From Megalobrama amblycephala (taxonomy: Eukaryota > Chordata > Actinopteri > Cypriniformes > Xenocyprididae): a DNA stretch of 64,000 nt. Position 1 is the first letter of the stretch. Each line of letters opens with the position of its first letter. Positions 1 through 11,930 of this stretch are shown here, piece after piece. Where the stretch lies: assembly GCF_018812025.1 (NCBI RefSeq), contig NC_063062.1:39480830-39544829 (forward strand). The letters run 5' to 3'. The position numbers were made by a program, and so were the translations under genes. The notes under the pieces are model-generated. The model saw nothing but the letters and a program-made list of their open reading frames with translations. It was not told where the DNA came from and did no database searches.

Positions 1-201
1 TCAACTCGGTGTTCCCCACGGAACTACTGATGGCACGGCAGGTGCCACTGCCGTTGCACCTGTACCAACCAGGAGACTGAGTCTCATCACAGCCTGCTCC
101 CCTCATCAGCATCACAACAAGCTCCGCCTACAACTGAGAAAGCAACTCGCAACACAGAGCCAAACCCTGCAAACCACCTGCAAATCTGGAAAGGTATTGC
201 G

Positions 202-1373
202 GTGGTTCTCCGCACTCACAGTTTCCTGCTGATCCAAACAGCGAACTCAAGGAAGCAACTGTTTACAGTCCTCCAGAATGACTTTGCCCAAAATCAGCTG
301 GTTATAGCTCTGTTGACAGACCTGCTACGAGAAATTAGCTTCCCTATGGACAGAGTGGCTATGAATAGGATTCCTCAGTATCCTACACAAACTGTGCTGG
401 ACTTTGCTACTGGCAGACCCAAAGACACGGTCAATGTCAGGTGGCAGCAACGTAACACCCATGCCAAGAAACACACCTCAGTTGCGGTAGCCTATCACAA
501 CAGCAACCCACGGCTGTGCCGGCTCCCCACTTTAGCAGGTGTAGTTTCACCAAAGACTTTCAGTACTTCTGCCCAAACCAGCTCTTCCTCAGAAACCACA
601 CTGAAGGAATGGGCCGGTTGCAGCCCATGACCAGCAACACACGCTGCCCTGCCGAGGCCAAGCCTCGCGCCCCAGTCAGCAGAGCACAAGCCGAGATTGT
701 GGGTGATCAACTGCTCATCCACACCCCCACTCATGCTGCCACCCTAACCTACAATCAGCACAGCACCGCCACTCGTGTCAACCTGCCCAATCCAAGTAAG
801 TGGATCCAGGTACCCCTGGGTTCCATCCTTCATCGCAGCCATCTGGCAGTGTACTGTCTCTCAAGCAAAGAGGACCAGTCAGAACTGGAAATCCCATCCT
901 CCTCCAGGAATCACCATCACACCTTAGATCCAGGACTGGAACTGAGGATTGACAAAGGGAGGTCCCAGCTAAGTGACAGTACTCCCATCGATGCAGCCCT
1001 CCAAGCGCTGCCTGTCCTGACCAGCTCACCTAAAGCCCAAGCTTGGACTGCTGCCAACACAGTCCGTCGCTTCTCCATGGCAATCAAGTACACACTCGCC
1101 CTGGGCCTGGCCTTCATCCTATCCCAAGGGATCAAAGGGATGCAAGAGTCCATGAACAAGTGCCTATCTGCCCCTCCTCAAGGACGAGTAGGAACCACCT
1201 GCTGCGTGACCATCCGGATCCATGTGCCATCGAACTTGGTTACCGTCCAACGAAGTCCGCACAGGGACTTTGTTGGCCGAAGGGGGGTCTGTAGCATATG
1301 CACATGTATCAGGACAATCAATAAACTTTGGAGTTTTCAGAATGCTTTTAACCTGATGAACTGTGTTCGTTAA
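202..1373 (+). pseudogene. env-like ORF remnant of an LTR element
   Basis: Two overlapping open frames lie here: 202-630, with no upstream ATG in frame, and 516-1373. They look like one gene split by a frameshift around 500-516. The second frame is rich in Cys and Pro and carries a hydrophobic stretch near its C-terminal third (IKYTLALGLAFILSQG), which would fit a membrane anchor. It ends close to a purine tract (GAAGGGGGGT, about 1279-1288), where an env gene would sit before a 3' LTR. I do not recognise the family; an env-like third ORF of a gypsy, BEL or endogenous retroviral element is inferred from position and the membrane segment only. The reading frame appears to continue from before the window start. 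Confidence 0.33.
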
Positions 1374-2450
1374 TCACTAAGTCGGCTCCGACCAGTCTGC
1401 AAAGATGAGCCCATTTGACATCTTTGTGGCCTGGGCGAGGTAAGACAGTGGACCCAATTTCCTAGCTTTTGGAACATCAAAGGATCAACCCCCGGTTGTG
1501 GGCAAGAAACTCAGCGCCAGAGACTGACCAGACAAATTCCACACACACACCCCACACACACACACAGACACACACACATATACAAACATGCCTAGAGATG
1601 GTATGTACAGTTATTCTCAAGATATGACTGTGCCAAAGTGTACCCGCTATATTTTAAGTGCATATATGCTTCCTAGTGTTTAGATTTTAGAGTTTAAATG
1701 ACTGTAGCCATTCTAGTTTCATTCCTATTAATGTAATTTTGTCTGTAAACCATAACTTCTTCTCCATGTTTCGTTTATATGTCAAGTCTAGATTCTTTTG
1801 AAAGCTGTTCATCTGATTTATTCCATAATGTATGTCACACTGCTGACAAATGCATTGTACTATTTTTAATAGTACTTCGAAGGAAAATGAACACTAATCC
1901 AACCTTGTAAATCATGCAAATGAGTTTGCAAGACAAAAACAAAGGGAAAGCTTTCCCGCCAACTTTGCACCCATGTTATTGGCTACCCCACCTCAAGGAG
2001 GTGTGTCGGCTTATCTGTCATAAAAGCAAAGACGCACAATCTCTCCCGGGTTCTCTCCCGATTGTCTCACGAGCATCTCGTGCACGTTTTCCCGGACCTC
2101 TCCGGTGACCACGCGCTGCCACCGCGCTCAGCTTCGGGATCGCCATCTTCCAGCGAAACTCACTCTCGTCCTCAGTTCAAACCTTCCCGCTGAACGGAGG
2201 AAGCCAACGAACTGCACCAGCGCTAACCTGAAATTCGACACACGCAACCAATGCAAGTATACTGCCGTTTCTCAATCTTAGATGATGAAACTGATTTCCG
2301 TGCTGGCTTAGGACTGGTTGTGAGTTTGCTACTTGCCTTCTCTCTTTCCTTCTCTACTTCTATTCTTGTACATAGGTGTGTATTTTCTTGTATATTTAGA
2401 TGTATAACCTCTGTATTCGTAGTTTGCATATAGTAAAACGTTATTCATGC
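1290..2450 (+). repeat. candidate 3' LTR / promoter-containing repeat
   Basis: A G-rich polypurine tract is followed by TGTAGCATATG at 1290, as an LTR start would be. A TATA-like CATAAAAG lies near 2020 with a GC-rich stretch downstream, like a U3-R-U5 order. No second copy and no convincing CA end were found, so the right boundary is a guess. A short CA-rich microsatellite interrupts it at about 1536-1580. Confidence 0.28.
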
Positions 2451-2779
2451 TCGATTGTTCTGTTTGTTCTTTCAGCTGAAAACAAGTCACTTTAACGTTT
2501 TTCGATCGTTTTATGCTTTGATGTTATAATAGCAGGTTATTTTCATGGCCAGATAACTTTGTTTATAATATTCTGTGAGGGACTTAGTTTGCTGGACAAA
2601 CTAACAGTTTCTCTAAATAATTATTAAACCAGAACTAATCATATATGTAATTGATTATAATTCGTTGTAATTGATTCACGATATATGTTTAATTCCCCGT
2701 TGGGTCGATATATGAATCATAATTTATTCATAACCTTATGAATTATTATATTCATATTTCATCCATAAATTGATTAATA

Positions 2780-3585
2780 ACTGTACGAACCGCTACATTC
2801 GTTATACTTACCATTTAGTGCGTATTAAGGAGGGAGACGAGTGGAAGACGGCGTTTAACACTCCACTCGGTCACTTTGAATATCGGGTTCTTCCGTTCGG
2901 CCTTGTCAACGCACCAGCCGTTTTCCAGGCCCTGGTTAATGACATTCTGAGGGACATGCTAAACATTTTCGTTTTCGTATATATCTACATCCTCATCTTT
3001 TCCCCGTTTCCGGCGGTGCATGTCCAGCATGTTCATCATGTCCTACAGCGTCTGCTGGAGAACAAGCTTTTTGTTAAAGCTGAGAAATGCGTTTTTCATG
3101 CTCAATCTGTATCTTTTCTGGGTTCGGTAATCTCTGCTGATGGCGTCAGCATGGATCCTGCAAAGGTACGCGCGGTCATGGAATGGCCCATTCCAGATTC
3201 TCGTGTTGCCCTCCAGCGCTTTCTGGGATTCGTTAATTTCTATCTGCATTTAATTGCCAAATTTAGTCACATTGCCGTGCCTCTAACAGCTCTCACTTCG
3301 TCAAAGAGACATTTTGAATGGACCGATAGTGCTCAGCGCGCTTTTGATAGATTGAAGGAGCTGTTCACTTCAGCACCTATTCTTATCACGCCTGATCCAA
3401 CTAAAAAGTTCATAGTCGAGGTCGATGCCTCTGATGTCGCCGTAGGTGCTGTCCTGTCGCAACGCTCTCCTACTGATAATAAAGTCCATCCTTGCGCGTT
3501 TTTCTCGCATCGTCTCTCATCTGCTGAACGAAATTATGATATCGGCAACCGCGAGCTCCTCGCCATTTGTTTGGCTCTAGGTGAG
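2780..3585 (+). pseudogene. Ty3/gypsy pol fragment (RT-RNase H), dead
   Basis: The translation shows the gypsy RT palm with its [17 protein letters not shown] and NAPAVFQ motifs, then connection and RNase H segments ([38 protein letters not shown]). The catalytic box that should read YLDD is YIYI, so both metal-binding aspartates are gone and this RT cannot work. The match starts abruptly near 2780 in AT-rich DNA and stops near 3585, inside RNase H. Integrase, gag and LTRs are missing. It is a truncated fossil of a Ty3/gypsy element; the family call is confident, the exact lineage is not. Confidence 0.85.
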
Positions 3586-3774
3586 TGGTATACAGAACAG
3601 ACAAAATGACGCGTGTGCTACATTACCAGCGAAATGACAGCAAAACATAATTTTGTGTGAGATACAGAATGAAATTAAAGTGTTTAATCGCTGCAAACAT
3701 TCCCCTGATTTGCATGTCCGTCCTCCAAAGCATCGCGATGAATCTAACTCAACACAGCAACTCAAATTTGGCAT

Positions 3775-4160
3775 AAACTTATTGCTGATTTTTATTACAA
3801 AATTTACTGTTTGGTTTCCACGATAACAAGAGTAAAAAACACAAAGAAATATACCTAATTAATCTATTGATCATTTTAGGGAAATATCATATTCACAAAT
3901 CCAAATTTAGTAATTCTAAACTGTCTTTTATTGCTTTTGGTAAGAAGACAGAACAGTACATCAATTCCATCCATGATTCAAAAGATAAGAAGGCTGCTAA
4001 AACCATTCAGTTATGCTCTATCTTTAATGTATTTATTTGAAACTTCCCCTGGCTCTGCTCTTGTCTATTATTTGTTCTTTCTGTATTAATGACTCTATTT
4101 GTGTGTTCTTACTGTTTGTATCATAAAGATTTAATAAAGATTTAAAAAAAAAAAAAAAAC
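3775..4160 (+). mobile_element. 5'-truncated L1-type LINE insertion
   Basis: The 3' end of an L1-like ORF2 (about 3843-4040, with GKYHIHKSKF, AFGKKTEQYINSI and KKAAKTIQLC, ending at TGA) is followed by a short 3' UTR, AATAAAG and a run of about 17 A. The insert is flanked by 14-bp direct repeats, CTCAAATTTGGCAT at 3761-3774 and CTCAAATTCGGCAT at 4161-4174, with one mismatch. That is the signature of target-primed reverse transcription. The ORF2 tail resembles fish L1 elements; only the last 60-65 residues survive. Confidence 0.75.
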
Positions 4161-4174
4161 CTCAAATTCGGCAT

Positions 4175-5229
4175 GTCGCAAACACTCTATGTTAGTCGCA
4201 AATCAAATGTGACAGCCAATAAGGAGCGAGGTTTGACGTCACTGCCGCAAACCTTTGTTGTATTGTTAGAAGCGCCAATTTTGAAAGTTATGAAACGGCG
4301 GATTGGTATGATTATTGACGTAATATAACCATTATACATTATAAGAATCTTTTCCTCACACGATGGCGTTGTACGACTTCTGAAGACTTCAAATAAAATG
4401 CATGAAATAATGGACTACGCTTATTATCAGTTTATGGTGCGTTTTCATGTTATGGTGAGGAGCTGTTCTATCAATGAAAAACAAAATAAAAATTAAATGA
4501 TTAAGTGCTGGTTAAGATGATTAGGTGGTGGCAGAGTGTTAATTTTTTTTTTTTTTTAAATAATGTAAAAGTTTAGGCTTGGGTAAAGTGATGGAATGAG
4601 ATGGATCATGTAACAGGAAGATCTGCAAATGATATGTAACATTTATAAGTGATGAACAGTTTCCACTTTAGAATAGGGGACGCAGAAAGTGTTATAAATG
4701 ACTTGTATACATATACAAATAATTTGTAACATGAAAGAAAGGTCTACAAATGATACGTAACACATTTACAAGTGATGAATGGTTTACACTTTGAAAGCTT
4801 TGTAAATGATTTATTCATGCGTTTACACATCATCTATAACAGGTGTTGAACACTTTGTAGTGTGTACTGCAGTGTGAGTGCTGACTGGTGAGAGTATAGA
4901 CAGCTGTTTACCTGCAACTCTGTGCACCTGATGTGAGCTTCAGTGGAAGTTAAAACCGGTTCAGAGGTTGACTTCATCACTAGACCCCCCCACACAGAAC
5001 ACAAGTCTGTGCTGCCCACTGGAAACACCTGACTGTAAGGCATTTATAAATGTTTATCCACTTCAGAACAAATAAATTACTCCTCTTAAAAATAGTACTT
5101 TAGCATACCTGCATGTTTGTGCTTTTGAACACAGACCAGCTTTACAACTTCATCAATAAATCATATATTGATCATTTACTAATGATCATTTACTAATTTA
5201 TGAATACTCATTTACTAATCACTGATCAT
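4175..5229. other. non-coding AT-rich stretch
   Basis: No gene is visible. The first 160 bases continue the sequence into which the L1 inserted. The rest has a T-run near 4541-4557 and several partial echoes of the TGTAAATGATTTRT motif that leads into the tandem repeat to the right. Confidence 0.5.
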
Positions 5230-5520
5230 TAACTAATAAATTATAAATGACTTACAACTGAATTAATAAAACATTAATAAAATGTTAGTATATCACTTAT
5301 TAATCATTTATTAATGTATTTTCATGTTTTGTAAATGATTTGTTCAATATTATCTAATAATTTATAAATGACTTATAACTGAATTAATAAAACATTCATA
5401 AAATGTTAACATATCACTTATTAATCATTTATGAACATATAATCATGTTTTGTAAATGATTAGTTCATTATTAACTAATAATTTATAAGTGACTTATAAC
5501 TGAACGTTATTATAAAGTTA
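5230..5520. repeat. tandem repeat, about 121-bp unit
   Basis: The segment containing TTATAAATGACTTAYAACTG recurs at 5241, 5362 and 5483 (the last with one change), about 121 bp apart, giving roughly two and a half AT-rich units. The block ends near TATAAAGTTACC, reminiscent of the GGTAAC...GTTACC termini of fish hAT MITEs, so it may be the inside of one. Confidence 0.7.
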
Positions 5521-5603
5521 CCAAAAAAAAAAATTAACAATGGAATTGTCTGGCTTTAATGATAATTACTTAGAATCATTTTATGATTTATATAATTATT
5601 ATA

Positions 5604-5604
<1 letters not shown>

Positions 5605-5638
<34 letters not shown>
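5605..5638. repeat. (TA)n microsatellite
   Basis: An almost pure TA dinucleotide run of about 34 bp. Confidence 0.9.
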
Positions 5639-5639
<1 letters not shown>

Positions 5640-5641
<2 letters not shown>

Positions 5642-7640
5642 AATCCAATACACACAAGCAATTTCAGTTTAGCAGTTATTATTAAGCATTTAGTTTCAAT
5701 GAACATTAATATATACAGATCATATGTAATATAAATAAGCTGTAAATAAACTTCTATGACTACATGTGACCTTACATATTTGAATCTCTATCGCTATATA
5801 TTATCAACTATATAAACTAACATCACAAGTTTCACTTGCACTGATAGAGCAAGATAATTTCTTTTATTTGTCCTCTTTCATGGACAATTATTTTCATTGG
5901 TGTAAGTGAGCTTAAATACTTAATTTTCTTTAATCTCTTAACCTTCAGCAAAAGATTTTTGAATCGTGCTGGCTCTCTCACGAGAAGCGAGTCATAGTTT
6001 CTCTCTGTTGCAAGGCATGTGATTGGCTGTTCACCACCGATGTCATGGATTCATGTGCACGCACTCCACAAACTCAGGATCAAAGCCTGTGTTGACAAAG
6101 AAAGTTGATGATAAGCATCATGGTACCAACAAAGCCAGATTGGAGTGATTTGGTTTTGTCAACTCGAAACTAATCCTATAACCCTGAGATTGTTCAACTA
6201 CCATCGTGGTACAGGCCCCTGATCTGTATCAGTATAATGGATCAGTGCGTTTGGTGTTATAGTGACAAGTAGCCTAATATACTGCTGCTCTGTGTCATTA
6301 ATGTGAATCAAACAAAAGAGAAAATAACTTATTGCTCTTGACTGAATAACTTTTTTTTAGCTTTAATAATAATAAATTTATATTTAATTCATAACAATTT
6401 TTTATATTTGATTATTAAATTTCTGTACTGATTCTAACTACATGTTAAATAAACCTATTGTACCTGAAAAACTTAATTTGTTTAATTCATATTTGTTATA
6501 TTGTATTTTTCCTGTTGTTTTTAATTTGTTTCTTTTTTATTTTCAATAACAGAAATTAGATAAAATAAAACAAAATAACTATATTGTGATGCATATCGTT
6601 ATAGTGAAATAAAATTTCTCATAGGCCTATCGTGAAATAAGAATTTGGTCATATCACCCACCCCTTGCCTAAGCTCCTTTTTCTCAAGTTAAAACAACAA
6701 CAAAATGTTACACAAATGTTGTAATGTGGCCTGGCTGTATTTCAGTCTTAAATATATATATATATATATTTTTAACTGTTAATGAAATTTTTAGAATCTG
6801 ACATAAGAAGACACTATATGACAATACATTTTAAAAATACTGTTCATCTCTGACTTCATTGTTATTTCAGAGTTTTGATCTTCTCTCAACTGAGAGAGCA
6901 CATCCTGTATTTAACTGTATTATAATGACTATTTAATATTACCTCTAAACTTTGACTATGCATATTAATTGTTCTTGGAACCTCAAAGCTTATTTAATTT
7001 TTTTGTGTGTTTTATGTGACTCCATAATGATGTTCTAGTTGAGGTAATTTGTAGTGTAGACCCAAACTCAAGCCCAGGGGCCCCCAGCCCCCTAATTCCT
7101 GCCCCAATCTCAGTACTTCTGGGTGCATGCCTGTTTATGTGACTGTATGTATTTTTCTGGGCTTCTCTGCCCCCTGAGGAATAATTCATAAAACTAGGAT
7201 TGGTTCCAGACAAGCCTTTACTTTGGTTTATGGCTTTATTAATATGGCGCCATTTAAATACAGTATGTAATGTTGGCATTATTTTTTCAAGAAGCAAGTC
7301 AATTTTTAGTCAGGCTTTTATGTTTAGACTCTGGGAAAGTCTCAAGCATAACTTGTCACTTGTTCACTCATGTGTTTTGATAATCTCCTTGCATTTGTAC
7401 GCTGCTTGTTTACATTCCACATTTTATTGCAACATAGTTATAGAATTTCATGGATAAATCGATAGATCAGCTCTGCAGAAAACGAGTGTATAAAGTGTAA
7501 CAGAAACCTCACAGCAAAACAAACAAGACCTCGCCTGTGTAAACAATGCTGTAGTTTTTGTTAAGATACTCATATTATCTGTCAGTTCTGAGTAATTATC
7601 ATCTTGTAATCTATACTTTTCCAGCTATTTTTCAGGTTCA
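5640..7640. other. intergenic, decayed repeats
   Basis: No coding signal. A pair of related segments near 6585-6655 (TATCGTTATAGTGAAATAA and CTATCGTGAAATAAGAATT, then ATATCACCCACCCC) resembles the end of a hAT-type MITE that normally reads as GGGGTGGGCGATAT on the other strand. A short TA run lies at about 6752-6770. Short open frames here have no recognisable content. Confidence 0.45.
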
Positions 7641-7660
7641 AACAGACTATAATGGATTTC

Positions 7661-8308
7661 TCACTGTGAGAAATACACACATGTGCCTCTCAGTAGGGTG
7701 ATAAAATCATCACTGATTTTATGAGCCATGTCCTGTGTGCAGCAAAGGGTGCCAAATTTGGTTACCTTAGTATGCTCGTTCGCGTCTGTCATGTACTCCA
7801 TCTTTTTAACATTGAGGTGTAGGCCGAAAGTTGCCAGCCGATTGCTCCATGCCTGCTCGAGGCTGGCTTTTTCCTCAGCAGCAAGCATAATGTCCTCCGC
7901 ATAGAAAAGTGTACATTGTACTGGCTGCTGTAGGTCTTGCGTGACGATGTCCATCACAAGGCTAAATAGGAACGGTGATAACACTGATCTTTGGTGGATG
8001 CCCTCAGTAATATGGAACTCCTTCCTTGTTCTGGCAGTTGCCGGCACTCTGCTTTTTGGTTCCTCGTACAGCAGCTTTACCCATTCCATGAATTCTTCAG
8101 GAAAGTCATGGGTTCTTAGGGCGTGCCAGATGGTTTCATGGAGAACACGGTCGAACGCCTTTTCGAGGTTGAGAAAGTCAGCATGCAGGGGCTTTTGATT
8201 CTCTTGATGCTTCTCGAACAGGAGCTGGGTGGCATGAATTGCATTCATGAATCCGGCTTGAGGTGAGGTGACTGATGTCACGAATTCGCTTATCCAGGAT
8301 CCATTCAA
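7661..8308 (-). pseudogene. RTE LINE reverse transcriptase palm
   Basis: This 215-residue frame carries RT motifs in order: a finger region with NAIHATQLLFEKHQ, LNLEKAFDRV (RT motif A, catalytic Asp replaced in the usual F/LDLEKAFD box), GIHQRSVLSPFLF (motif B, usually HQGSxLSP) and LFYAEDIML (motif C). Motif C has Glu where the first catalytic Asp of YADD belongs, and motif A has Asn for Asp, so the enzyme is inactive. The last 30 residues no longer match the family. A frame break separates it from the upstream piece at 8353-8586. Confidence 0.75.
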
Positions 8309-8352
8309 AGATCTTCATGGTGTTTGAGAGCAATCGACACATTCAGCCACAT

Positions 8353-8586
8353 TCAGCTGGGTTGCCCTTCTTCCAGAATCCAGATTGGGATGGTTGTACT
8401 GACCTGCCAGTCAGTGGGCATCTTCTTCTCTGAAATGACCTGGTTGAACAAACGTGCTAGCCATTCAACCGAATTCCAGCATTGTGACTTCCACACCTCT
8501 GCTGCCAGGTTGCCTGGTCCAGTTGCTTTACCTGGCTTCATTTTCTTTACCGCTTCGACAACTTCATCGGCCGTGACCGGCTGCAC
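8353..8586 (-). pseudogene. RTE LINE RT N-terminal segment
   Basis: The 77-residue frame has VVEAVKKMKPGKATGPGNL, WNSVEWLARLFNQVISEKK and WQVSTTIPIW, the conserved opening blocks of RTE-type RT before the fingers. It runs into a frameshift where the family would continue into the YRPI motif. It belongs to the same element as 7661-8308. Upstream, at about 8700-8765 on the plus strand, the element has gained three to four near-copies of AAGAATTTCTC in what was coding DNA. Confidence 0.7.
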
Positions 8587-9304
8587 TGGGCCAAGTGTGC
8601 ACAGTCGGCAAATGCAGGAACTCCTGGGTCAAGATCTTCTTGAAGTAGTCCCGCCAGCATTTGGTGGCCTTCTTGCAGTCATTGATCAGTTGCCTGTTTT
8701 TGTCATTAAAAGAATGACAAAGAATTTCTCAAAGAATTTCTCTATCCTTGAAGAATTTCTCTACCTCAGTTTGATCATAGATGTCACGTTCGCCTTCACG
8801 TATATCGAGCTTCTTGTAGAGCTTGTCATAGCGAGCAGCTTTTGCAACAGCTACAGCCTTCTTTGCGCTACTTCAGGCATTGTGATACTTCTACCAGTTG
8901 TACCAGTGTATTTTGGTTCTTGTCAGCGAGAAAAGCATGGTAGAGGCGTTTCTTCTCGCGGACTTTCTCCTTGACTTCCTCTGTCCACAGCCATACTTCC
9001 TTGTTGATCTGCCGTCCTGGTTTAGTCATGCCAAGTTCTGTGCATGCTGCTATGCTTCGTTTGTTTGGCTTTCCTCTATGTTTCTTCAGTCAGTCGTGAT
9101 TGGCATCAGATGGATGCGTGTGATGACTTCGACCTCTTTTTTACATTCCTTTGGTGGTTCAATGCGGAGCTTACAGATGACCGGACGATGTTGGGCAGTG
9201 ATTAGTCTCGTGTAGCCAGACCTTCAAACTGACTGCAGAAGATTTGGACTCTATCGCAGCTTTCAATGGCCAAGGACCGACCAAGAGGACGTTTGACTGA
9301 CATA

Positions 9305-10062
9305 CAGTGCTCAGCATAAATGAGTACACCCCCTTTGAAAAGTAACATTTTAAACAATATCTCAATGAACACAAAAACTATTTCCAAAATGTTGACAAGA
9401 CTAAGTTTAATATAACATCTGTTTTACTTATAACATGAAAGTAAGGTTAATAATATAACTTAGATTACACATTTTTCAGTTTTACTCAAATTAGGGTGAT
9501 GCAAAAATGAGTACACCCCACAACAAAAACTACTACGTCTAGTACTTTGTATGGCCTCCATGAATTTTAATGACAGCACCAAGTCTTGCTAAGTCTTCTT
9601 TTTCCATTCTTCAAGAATGACCTCCTTTAGAGACTGGATGCTGGATGGAGAGTGATGCTCAACTTGTCTCTCCAAAATTCCCCATATCTGTTCGATTGAG
9701 TTCAGATCAGGAGCCAATGAATCACTTTCACCCTGTTCTTCTTCAGAAATCCAACAGTGGCCTTACATGTGTGTTCAGGATCATTATCATGTTGGAAAAG
9801 TGCACAACAACCAAGGGCATCAAGTGATGGTTGAATCTTCTCTTTCAGTATAGAGCAGTACATCTGTGAATTCATGATGCCATCAATGAAATGCAGCTCC
9901 CAGACACCAGCAGCACTCATGCAGCCCCACATAAGGACACTGCCACTGTAGCTCCCTGACTTAAGAATGGATAGACTCTCTGACTGATGATTCCAACACT
10001 TTATTTGAATATCCGTCACAGATAAGATCACCGTTGGATGCCATAAGACATAGTACATTGAG
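9305..10062 (-). mobile_element. Tc1/mariner element, 5' part lost
   Basis: The left end reads TA|CAGTGCTCAGCATAAATGAG, a Tc1-like terminal repeat next to its TA target, and the ATGAGTACACCCC motif recurs internally near 9509. The minus strand encodes the C-terminal half of a transposase (9560-10058). The opposite end and the DNA-binding N-terminal region are absent: sequence beyond 10062 is unrelated AT-rich DNA. Confidence 0.75.
9702..10058 (-). pseudogene. Tc1-like transposase, C-terminal half
   Basis: The frame contains SVLMWGCMSAAGVWELHFID, GIMNSQMYCSILKEKIQPSL and ALFQHDNDPEHTCKATVGFL, all blocks of the Tc1 DDE catalytic domain. The second catalytic Asp lies in the FQHDNDPEHT block. 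The first Asp segment is decayed and the frame stops before the final Glu block; a degraded continuation runs on to about 9560. Truncated and non-functional. Confidence 0.8.
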
Positions 10063-10829
10063 AATCAATGTAAGCGCTTTATACAAAGAGAAAACAAAAC
10101 ACCAAATGAATATACCTTTAAACAAACAAACCAAATACAAATAAATAAACCTATCAATGATTTAAACGTACCTAAACATCATGCAAAACAACAAGTAATC
10201 TTCGTACAAAGAAACAAATCGAAATAGCATAAACATAACATAACAAGAAGTCTATAATTGTGCCTTGTTCTCCATTTAAACCAGGAGCTAAATCCTTTTA
10301 AAACTTTTAATCCTTGTAAACCTGAACCTTTGACACCATGACCATGTGCGCTTGAATTTCGTTCTGTACTGAAACGTTTGGAGCACACTTGCAATATATC
10401 TGTTCAAGCAAATGAATGTCAAAATAAAAGACCTCCGTTATTATAACACAAATGAAACCAAAAAACAGAAAAATTAAATACCATACAATAACATAAAAAA
10501 TAAACAATAAATAAATCGTTTGAGGACTATGAAAAATGAAAATAAAATAGACAATATATATAAAAAAACATAACCAAATCATCTCACACCAAATGTATAA
10601 GCACAAATAATTTCCCTTTATCATTTTTTTCCTTTTCTTCCTTTTAAATTGTTTTCTATTTTTTATCTTTTTGTTCTTTTTTTTTTCATTTTTACATTTT
10701 GACTTAATATGAACCAAATTAAAAATTCAAAAGACATGATAAGAAATATTAAAATGATGCTCATTGACCTTACAATCTCAATGAGAAACTTTCCATTGAA
10801 AAACACTAATATCCCTTGTGGTAGACCCC
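10063..10829. other. AT-rich filler, no gene
   Basis: Long A/T-rich sequence between the Tc1 remnant and the LTR-like block. A Lys/Phe-rich 136-residue open frame on the minus strand (10307-10717) has the composition of translated low-complexity DNA and is not accepted as a gene. Confidence 0.5.
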
Positions 10830-11340
10830 TACGCCCCTGACCTAAATTAACCTATTGTCCCTGACACCTACAAGAATCATGAATCCCACTCTGCCCGCAG
10901 AGGTTGACGCCTAAGTGTAACTGGTCTGACCACATATGATGCCAAAGAGTTATAGTTACCTGACCGCAATCAACCCCGCCTAAGAGTCTCACTCTGAGTT
11001 GAATGACGTCTCGTCCCCTATGACACTAAACCTGGGAAATAGATTTCTAGTGTCTAAGTAGCAGCGCTGCACAATAATCAGAGACTCCAGTTGTTGTCCT
11101 AGAATATGCTTTAATCACGGCTAGAGGACCTTGTATCAATCACAGAGAATCCCACCAGCAAAAAAATACAACAGTTTATATAGGAATGGCAAAGCATTCT
11201 ACAATATGACTGGTTCTTCATTTGTCAAACCCTTCTGTTATTAGGTAAAGCAGGATCTGCCCAAATCATGTGTTTATTAGTTCGTTTGTTACTCAGTATA
11301 ATGGGGCTATTATATTTAGATGGTTGTCTAGCTGTCCCTA
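10830..11340 (-). promoter_or_regulatory. LTR-like promoter block, possible solo LTR
   Basis: Read on the minus strand the block starts next to a purine-rich AAGAAAAGGGGAAAC (about 11343-11360), has a clear TATATAA box (11175-11181), and has ATTAAA about 65 bases downstream, followed by GC-richer sequence. This is a U3-TATA-R-polyA order. It directly abuts the truncated end of the gypsy RT. No terminal TG/CA pair, TSD or second copy could be fixed, so the LTR call is tentative. Confidence 0.28.
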
Positions 11341-11344
11341 AGTT

Positions 11345-11930
11345 TTGTTTCCCCTTTTCTTATATTTGGGGGGGAAGTAGACGGCCTGATGTATCCTTGG
11401 GCTAGGGCTTCCTTGATGTAATCCTCCATGGCCTTCTCCTCCGGGATGGATAGTGGGTAAATTTTACCCTTCGGCACTGGTTCACCCGGAAGCAGGTCGA
11501 TGGCACAGTCCCATGGCCGGTGTGGAGGCAGCTTGGAAGCCCTCTGCGGGCAGAAGACATCGCTGTAACACTTGGGGATGTCGATGGAGCGTTGTTCAAC
11601 TGGACTCTCGATGGAAGTTGCACAGAGGGAGAGATCAGAAGATGGAGTATATGGCACAGGAAGTTCAGTTAGACAGCGAGAGAAACAGATGTCGCCCCGT
11701 CTTCCAGGAGATCGTCGGGTTGTGCTGCTCCAACCAGGGGCGCCCTAGAACCACGTCAGCGGTGGAATCCTCCAAAATCAGCAGATGTAATTCTTCTCGA
11801 TGAAGTAGGCCAACTTGAAGCATGAGGGGTCCCGCCACTGTACAACACTCTTGCGGCTGAGAGGCTTGCCTGTTATGGAGTTGATCTGGTAGATCGTCGG
11901 AGACGGAGTGGTCTTGAGACGTAGCTGCCG
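11345..11930 (-). pseudogene. pol: gypsy protease/RT start, broken
   Basis: Downstream of the TGA the same frame continues as protease-like sequence (TIYQINSITGKPLS), then a frameshift near 11790 moves the match to another frame containing [15 protein letters not shown], the flap-to-end region of gypsy protease. The 11657-11328 frame then gives the tether and RT entrance: [40 protein letters not shown] and [20 protein letters not shown]. The match ends at STSP, before any RT catalytic motif. The breaks are one nonsense codon, at least one frameshift and a terminal truncation. Confidence 0.8.

Larger units (their letters stand above)
7650..9302 (-). mobile_element. RTE-type LINE remnant
   Basis: The minus strand holds consecutive parts of a non-LTR retrotransposon polyprotein. 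Reading downward, about 9020-8750 encodes the endonuclease-RT linker (KPGRQINKEVWLWTEEV, then a basic helical region with an internal stop), 8586-8353 the RT N-terminal motifs and 8308-7661 the RT palm. Sequence style (MKPGKATGP, STTIPIW, PKSRVPA) fits the RTE clade. The 5' end is cut by the Tc1 element at 9305 and the 3' end diverges near 7750. Confidence 0.75.

Noticed and set aside
778..1159. Minus-strand frames opposite the env-like region
   Set aside because: Shadows of the plus-strand frame, without motifs or a promoter context.
10307..10717. 136-residue minus-strand frame rich in Lys, Ile and Phe
   Set aside because: Low-complexity AT-rich DNA; composition explains the absence of stops.
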